Below are positions 60,569 through 64,000 of a stretch of 64,000 bases of DNA, piece after piece (the stretch's first letter is position 1; each line of letters begins with the position of its first letter). Location: positions 1,290,636 through 1,354,635 of the forward strand of contig NZ_RJJE01000017.1 in assembly GCF_003721565.1 (NCBI RefSeq), read 5' to 3'. Position numbers and translations under genes: made by a program. The notes under the pieces were generated by a model. That model made no database searches. It worked only from the letters and a program-made list of their open reading frames with translations, and was not told where the DNA came from. This DNA is from Rufibacter immobilis. Lineage in GTDB: Bacteria > Bacteroidota > Bacteroidia > Cytophagales > Hymenobacteraceae.

Positions 60569-61912
60569 GTGTTCAAAAAAATACTAATCGCCAACCGTGG
60601 TGAAATTGCGCTTAGGGTAATCCGGACGTGCAAAGAGATGGGAATTAAAACGGTAGCTGTGTATTCTACCGCCGACAAAGAAAGCTTACACGTTCGTTTC
60701 GCAGACGAAGCGGTATGTATCGGTCCCGCTCCCAGCGCGCAGTCTTACCTGAACATCCCTAATTTGATTGCCGCCGCAGAAATCACCAATGCAGACGCCA
60801 TTCACCCAGGCTACGGTTTCCTTTCTGAAAACGCCGAATTTTCCAGAATCTGCGCCGAGAACGGTATCAAATTCATTGGTGCCAGTCCAGAAATGATTAA
60901 CTCCATGGGCGATAAATCATCGGCTAAGGATTTCATGAAAAAAGCTGGGGTGCCTACCATTCCGGGGTCAGACGGCTTGCTTACTTCTGCGGAGCAAGGC
61001 AAAAAACTGGCTGCAAAGATCAAGTACCCGGTGATTATCAAAGCTACCGCCGGTGGTGGTGGACGCGGTATGCGGATCATCAAATCTGCGGAAGAATTTG
61101 ATAAGGCTTGGAATGATGCCCGCCAGGAAGCCAAAGCGGCTTTCGGGAATGACGGCATGTATCTGGAGAAATTTGTGGAGGAACCCCGCCACATAGAGAT
61201 CCAGATTGTGGGTGACCAATTTGGCAATGTTTGCCACTTATCTGAGCGGGATTGCAGCATCCAGCGCCGCCACCAGAAACTGATTGAGGAAACTCCTTCT
61301 CCGTTCATCTCAGATGAACTGCGTGAAAGAATGGGCCAGGCGGCCATTGCCGGGGCTAAAGCGATCAACTACGAAGGCGTAGGTACCATTGAATTCCTGG
61401 TAGACAAGCACAAAGATTTCTACTTCATGGAGATGAACACCCGTATTCAGGTGGAGCATCCTATCACAGAAGAGGTAGTGAACTATGACTTGATCAAAGA
61501 GCAAATTAAAGTGGCCGCTGGCGTTCCTATTTCGGGTAAAAACTACTACCCACAGATGCACGCCATTGAGTGCCGGATCAACGCTGAGGACCCGAAAGCC
61601 GGTTTCCGTCCAAGCCCCGGCAAGATCAACGTGTTGCACATACCGGGCGGCCACGGGGTACGCGTAGACACGCACGTATATGCGGGCTACACCATTCCGG
61701 CCAACTATGACTCCATGATTGCCAAACTGATTGTAAGCGCCCAGACCCGGGAAGAAGCCATTGTAAAGATGAAGCGCGCCTTGAGTGAGTTTGTGATTGA
61801 AGGGGTGAAAACCACCATTCCGTTCCACCTGGCCATGATGGATGATAAGAACTTCAACGAGGGAGATTTCACGACCAGCTATCTGGATAGCTACGATTTC
61901 ACTCAGGTTTAA
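60569..61912 (+). CDS. accC: biotin carboxylase subunit of acetyl-CoA carboxylase
   Basis: ATP-grasp enzyme of 447 aa that carboxylates biotin on AccB. It starts at a GTG ([20 protein letters not shown]). The ATP loop is [16 protein letters not shown]. The catalytic region is [20 protein letters not shown], and [20 protein letters not shown] is the C-terminal signature. It is separated from accB by repeats, so it may be transcribed apart. A compact terminator follows. Confidence 0.95.
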   Translation: MFKKILIANRGEIALRVIRTCKEMGIKTVAVYSTADKESLHVRFADEAVCIGPAPSAQSYLNIPNLIAAAEITNADAIHPGYGFLSENAEFSRICAENGIKFIGASPEMINSMGDKSSAKDFMKKAGVPTIPGSDGLLTSAEQGKKLAAKIKYPVIIKATAGGGGRGMRIIKSAEEFDKAWNDARQEAKAAFGNDGMYLEKFVEEPRHIEIQIVGDQFGNVCHLSERDCSIQRRHQKLIEETPSPFISDELRERMGQAAIAGAKAINYEGVGTIEFLVDKHKDFYFMEMNTRIQVEHPITEEVVNYDLIKEQIKVAAGVPISGKNYYPQMHAIECRINAEDPKAGFRPSPGKINVLHIPGGHGVRVDTHVYAGYTIPANYDSMIAKLIVSAQTREEAIVKMKRALSEFVIEGVKTTIPFHLAMMDDKNFNEGDFTTSYLDSYDFTQV

Positions 61913-61930
61913 CCTAAGCCTCAGATAAAA

Positions 61931-61962
61931 TGAAAAAAGCAGCTCCAAAGCTGCTTTTTTCA
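61931..61962 (+). terminator. intrinsic terminator after accC
   Basis: TGAAAAAAGCAGCT pairs with AGCTGCTTTTTTCA. Confidence 0.88.
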
Positions 61963-62028
61963 TTTTGCAGATAGGGGTAAAGCGAGCATAAGCTGTTTAC
62001 AAAGTACCCTTACATGAAATAGTACTGC

Positions 62029-62976
62029 ATGAAAACATATTCCCCCCGCCTGGTCATAGCCTGCCTCTGTCTTTTTCTTTCCAGCTGCACCTCAGTCCTA
62101 TATTTAGACAGAGAGGAACCCGCCATAGTGCAGATCCCCGACGAGATTGCTAGGATTCTCTTGGTTCAGCGCTATGATGCGTCTCTTCTGCCTTATAAGA
62201 AAGAGCGAAAAGTTGAGGTGTTTAGAGACGGGGCCATAAACGCGATGGAAGCCGTGCGGCATGAGTTAGCCTTAGACACTACCTTTCAGGTGGTGCTGGC
62301 AGATACAAGCTTGTTTTTACAGAAACCTGTTGCGGACCGGCTGATAACTAAAGCGAAGGCACAACAGCTCTGCCGCGAGTACAACGCTTCCCTCCTGCTG
62401 GTGCTGGACACCTTGGATGCCTATATGGACCAGGCTTCCGTGACCCGTGAAAAGGATGAGCAAGGCAATGTCTCAAAAATCGCTGATTATTTCCTGGTGG
62501 TCTCCACCAAATGGAGACTGTATACCCAAGAGGGAGAACTCTTGGATGAAGCCACGCTTACGCACAGCGAACCTTACGGCAGCCGAGGTGTTATTAGTGG
62601 ATTGCTTGCCATTGGCCCAGCCATGGCAAATGCCGGCGAGGCCGTGAACCGCAATGCTGCCATCACCGGCAAAATGTACGCCGACAGGTTTTACCCTACC
62701 AAATTCACCATTACCAAAGAATACTTCCACCAGAAAGAACTTGCCCAGGCAGCCGAATACATCAGGCTGTATGAGTGGGAAAAAGCTTCAGAGCTACTAG
62801 TCCCGCTTGCCAAGGGAAAATCCACATCCCTAGCCGGGAAAGCCGCTTACAACCTTGCTGTTATCCATGAGGTTCAGGGTAACCTTGAAGAGGCCAGAAA
62901 ATAGGCCGAAGTGGCCCGAAAAGCGGGTCTGAAGAAAGCCCATTTCCTGTTGGCTGACCTGAGCCAAACCCATTAA
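62029..62976 (+). pseudogene. DUF6340-like lipoprotein, truncated near its end by an in-frame TAG
   Basis: The frame starts with a lipoprotein signal (LFLSSC, Cys20) and reads normally to a TAG at 62902-62904. It then continues open for 23 more codons to a TAA at 62976. The last 60 residues form TPR-like helices (AEYIRLYEWEKASELLVPLA, AAYNLAVIHEVQGNLEEARK), and after the stop come AEVARKAGLKKAHFLLADLS, which complete the helix. A TGG-to-TAG change would explain it. The 291-aa product may still fold, so loss of function is not certain. The N-terminal part resembles DUF6340 proteins of unknown role. Confidence 0.7.
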
Positions 62977-62980
62977 AACA

Positions 62981-63032
62981 AAACTCCCGTTTAGGACCTG
63001 TTTTTGGAAAAACAGGTCCTAAACGGGAGTTT
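62981..63032. repeat. palindromic element copy 34 (perfect, extended, paired changes)
   Basis: GTTTAGGACCTGTTTTT is paired with AAAAACAGGTCCTAAAC. Both arms carry the same complementary changes from the common form, and 8 bp of flank (AAACTCCC/GGGAGTTT) extend the symmetry. Confidence 0.9.
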
Positions 63033-63051
63033 GATTATCAAGAGGAGTATC

Positions 63052-63627
63052 TTATTTGACCAATGCTTCCTTAGCCACCAGCTCATCCAGTTCATTGAAC
63101 CATTCCTCGCCGAATTTCCGGATCAAAGGCTCGCGCAGGAACTTGTACACCGGCACGCCCAACTCCTGCCCGAAGGAACAGGCGGGGTTGCAGATTTCCC
63201 AGCGGTCGTAGTTCAGGGCCTCAAACCCGTCGTACTTCGTGATCCGGATGGGGTACAGATGGCAGGAAATGGGTTTCTTCCAGGAGATCTTACCATCCAG
63301 GTACGCCTGTTCAATGGCGCACTTGAGCGTGAGGTTATCGTCATAGATGGCGTAGGCGCACTCGCGGTCGCCAATGGTGGGCGTGCTATAGTCCCCTTCA
63401 AAGTCTTCTACGTAGAGACCTTGTTCCGTAACGGCTTTCACTCCCTCCGCAGACATGTAGGGTTTTACGTGCTCATAAACCTCGGCTAAGAGCGGGAGTT
63501 CTTCTTTGTCCAGAGGGGCGCCCAGGTCTCCTTCCACGCAGCAGGCCCCTTTGCATTTCTCTAGGTTACAGACAAAGAACTTGTCTTTGAGGTCGTCAGA
63601 GAGAACAGTATTTTGCAGTACAATCAT
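63052..63627 (-). CDS. DUF3109 family protein
   Basis: A 191-aa cysteine-rich protein ([20 protein letters not shown], later [20 protein letters not shown] and [10 protein letters not shown]). The eight or so cysteines are placed as in the DUF3109/YkgJ-like group and probably bind zinc or an iron-sulfur cluster. No reaction is established for the family. The ATG start ([16 protein letters not shown]) follows a TACTTTTG promoter at 63652. Transcribed alone and divergent from the helicase gene. Confidence 0.85.
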   Translation of the reverse strand: MIVLQNTVLSDDLKDKFFVCNLEKCKGACCVEGDLGAPLDKEELPLLAEVYEHVKPYMSAEGVKAVTEQGLYVEDFEGDYSTPTIGDRECAYAIYDDNLTLKCAIEQAYLDGKISWKKPISCHLYPIRITKYDGFEALNYDRWEICNPACSFGQELGVPVYKFLREPLIRKFGEEWFNELDELVAKEALVK

Positions 63628-63651
63628 GAGCTAATTCTTTTAGCAGAAAGA

Positions 63652-63659
63652 CAAAAGTA
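63652..63659 (-). promoter_or_regulatory. Bacteroidota -7 element for the DUF3109 gene
   Basis: TACTTTTG on the minus strand, 25 bp before the ATG. Confidence 0.6.
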
Positions 63660-63716
63660 CCGCTATTTAAGTTCGGCCGCAAAGCCTTAGCGCAAAGTGT
63701 GCAAGACGGCAAATGC

Positions 63717-63752
63717 GTTTAGCGGCTCTTTTTCTGAAAAAAGGCCCAAAAC
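63717..63752 (-). repeat. palindromic element copy 35 (asymmetric)
   Basis: GTTTAGCGGCTCTTTTTCTG then AAAAAAGGCCCAAAAC, the inverse of the form seen at 39225. The rest of the interval 63760-63910 shows no recognised feature. Confidence 0.8.
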
Positions 63753-63912
63753 GGCTGCTTCTTCCCTACCCCATCTATCACCCACCGTAAACGCGAGGCG
63801 AATGGCCCAGAACAAGAGCTTGGGTGCCTCCTCCTTTGGGCAGCGGAAGGATGGTCCAAGAAATGGAGCAGTGAATACCAAAGCTTCTGAGCAGAATGCG
63901 ACCTTTCTTTCG

Positions 63913-63920
63913 TAATTTTG
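63913..63920 (+). promoter_or_regulatory. Bacteroidota -7 element for the helicase gene
   Basis: TAATTTTG, 33 bp before the ATG at 63954. Confidence 0.6.
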
Positions 63921-63953
63921 TGTTCCTTCTACAAGAAAGAACCTTTCGTACAC

Positions 63954-64000
63954 ATGGATTACTTAAAACTCCTGAATGAGTCACAGCGCGCTGCTGTTTT
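63954..64000 (+). CDS. UvrD/PcrA-type DNA helicase, 5' end only
   Basis: The last 47 bases encode MDYLKLLNESQRAAV, the Q-motif start typical of UvrD/PcrA superfamily 1 helicases. The gene runs off the window, so Walker A is not visible. The call depends on this short N-terminus and the well-placed promoter. Confidence 0.65.
   Translation, partial: MDYLKLLNESQRAAV

Noticed and set aside
27354-62904. Possible stop-codon recoding, since two genes contain in-frame stops
   Set aside because: The two stops differ (TAA and TAG), both are also used as normal terminators throughout the window, and no shared downstream structure is seen. Nonsense change or sequencing error is simpler.

Overview
The window is a chromosomal stretch of a Bacteroidota bacterium, most likely order Cytophagales, family Hymenobacteraceae (a Rufibacter- or Pontibacter-like organism; this placement is inference). 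It carries a GldC-type gliding protein, a type IX secretion plug protein (DUF5103), a NagB fused to a PIG-L-like domain, a large menaquinone cluster, and many copies of the Bacteroidota promoter element TAnnTTTG placed 5' of start codons. Base composition is near 50% GC. There is no rRNA, tRNA, CRISPR, prophage or insertion sequence. The only RNA gene seen is the small SRP RNA.

Layout. 0.1-8.6 kb: surface polysaccharide genes. Three run rightward (glycosyltransferase, deacetylase, flippase) and meet a leftward operon (sugar aminotransferase, dehydrogenase, methyltransferase, glycosyltransferase). 8.9-12.5 kb: a lipoprotein, then leftward genes for transaldolase, a 67-aa protein, FtsE and a family 2 glycosyltransferase. 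12.5-13.6 kb: a repeat-rich island around the SRP RNA. 14.5-20.7 kb: guaA, a periplasmic binding-type protein, hemL and a purine permease. 20.8-26.5 kb: a thioesterase, a putative sulfur cassette (small lipoprotein, DoxD-DoxA fusion, exported DsrE), GH5 cellulase, dcd and gldC. 27-30 kb: a TonB-like gene broken by a stop codon, dnaN, and a lipoprotein resembling a protease prodomain. 30.3-36.6 kb: leftward menaquinone genes menI-menF-menD-doxX-menB-menE. 36.7-50.4 kb: phosphatase, PDH E2, nagB, hslV, a deoxyhypusine synthase-like gene, a decarboxylase, a 2H phosphoesterase, an ABC-F ATPase and the T9SS plug protein. 50.4-56.1 kb: a leftward rsmA-mgtE-dehydrogenase operon facing a rightward pepA-pdxA pair. 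56.3-61.9 kb: yceD-rpmF-plsX-fabH-efp-accB-accC. 62-64 kb: a nonsense-truncated lipoprotein gene, a DUF3109 gene and the first codons of a UvrD/PcrA helicase.

The most striking signal is not a gene. A short palindromic element of about 36 bp (conserved arm close to GAAAAAGAGCCGCTAAAC) occurs about 35 times, roughly once per 1.8 kb. Almost all copies are intergenic, and many touch a terminator. Some copies have a degenerate partner arm. Others are perfect palindromes, several of which extend symmetrically into their own private flanks. Two copies lie inside genes (a glycosyltransferase and menF) and are read in the same frame, giving similar peptides. This resembles the palindromic elements known from Rickettsia and the REP elements of other bacteria, but no mobilising enzyme is visible here. 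Copy counts and coordinates were made by eye.
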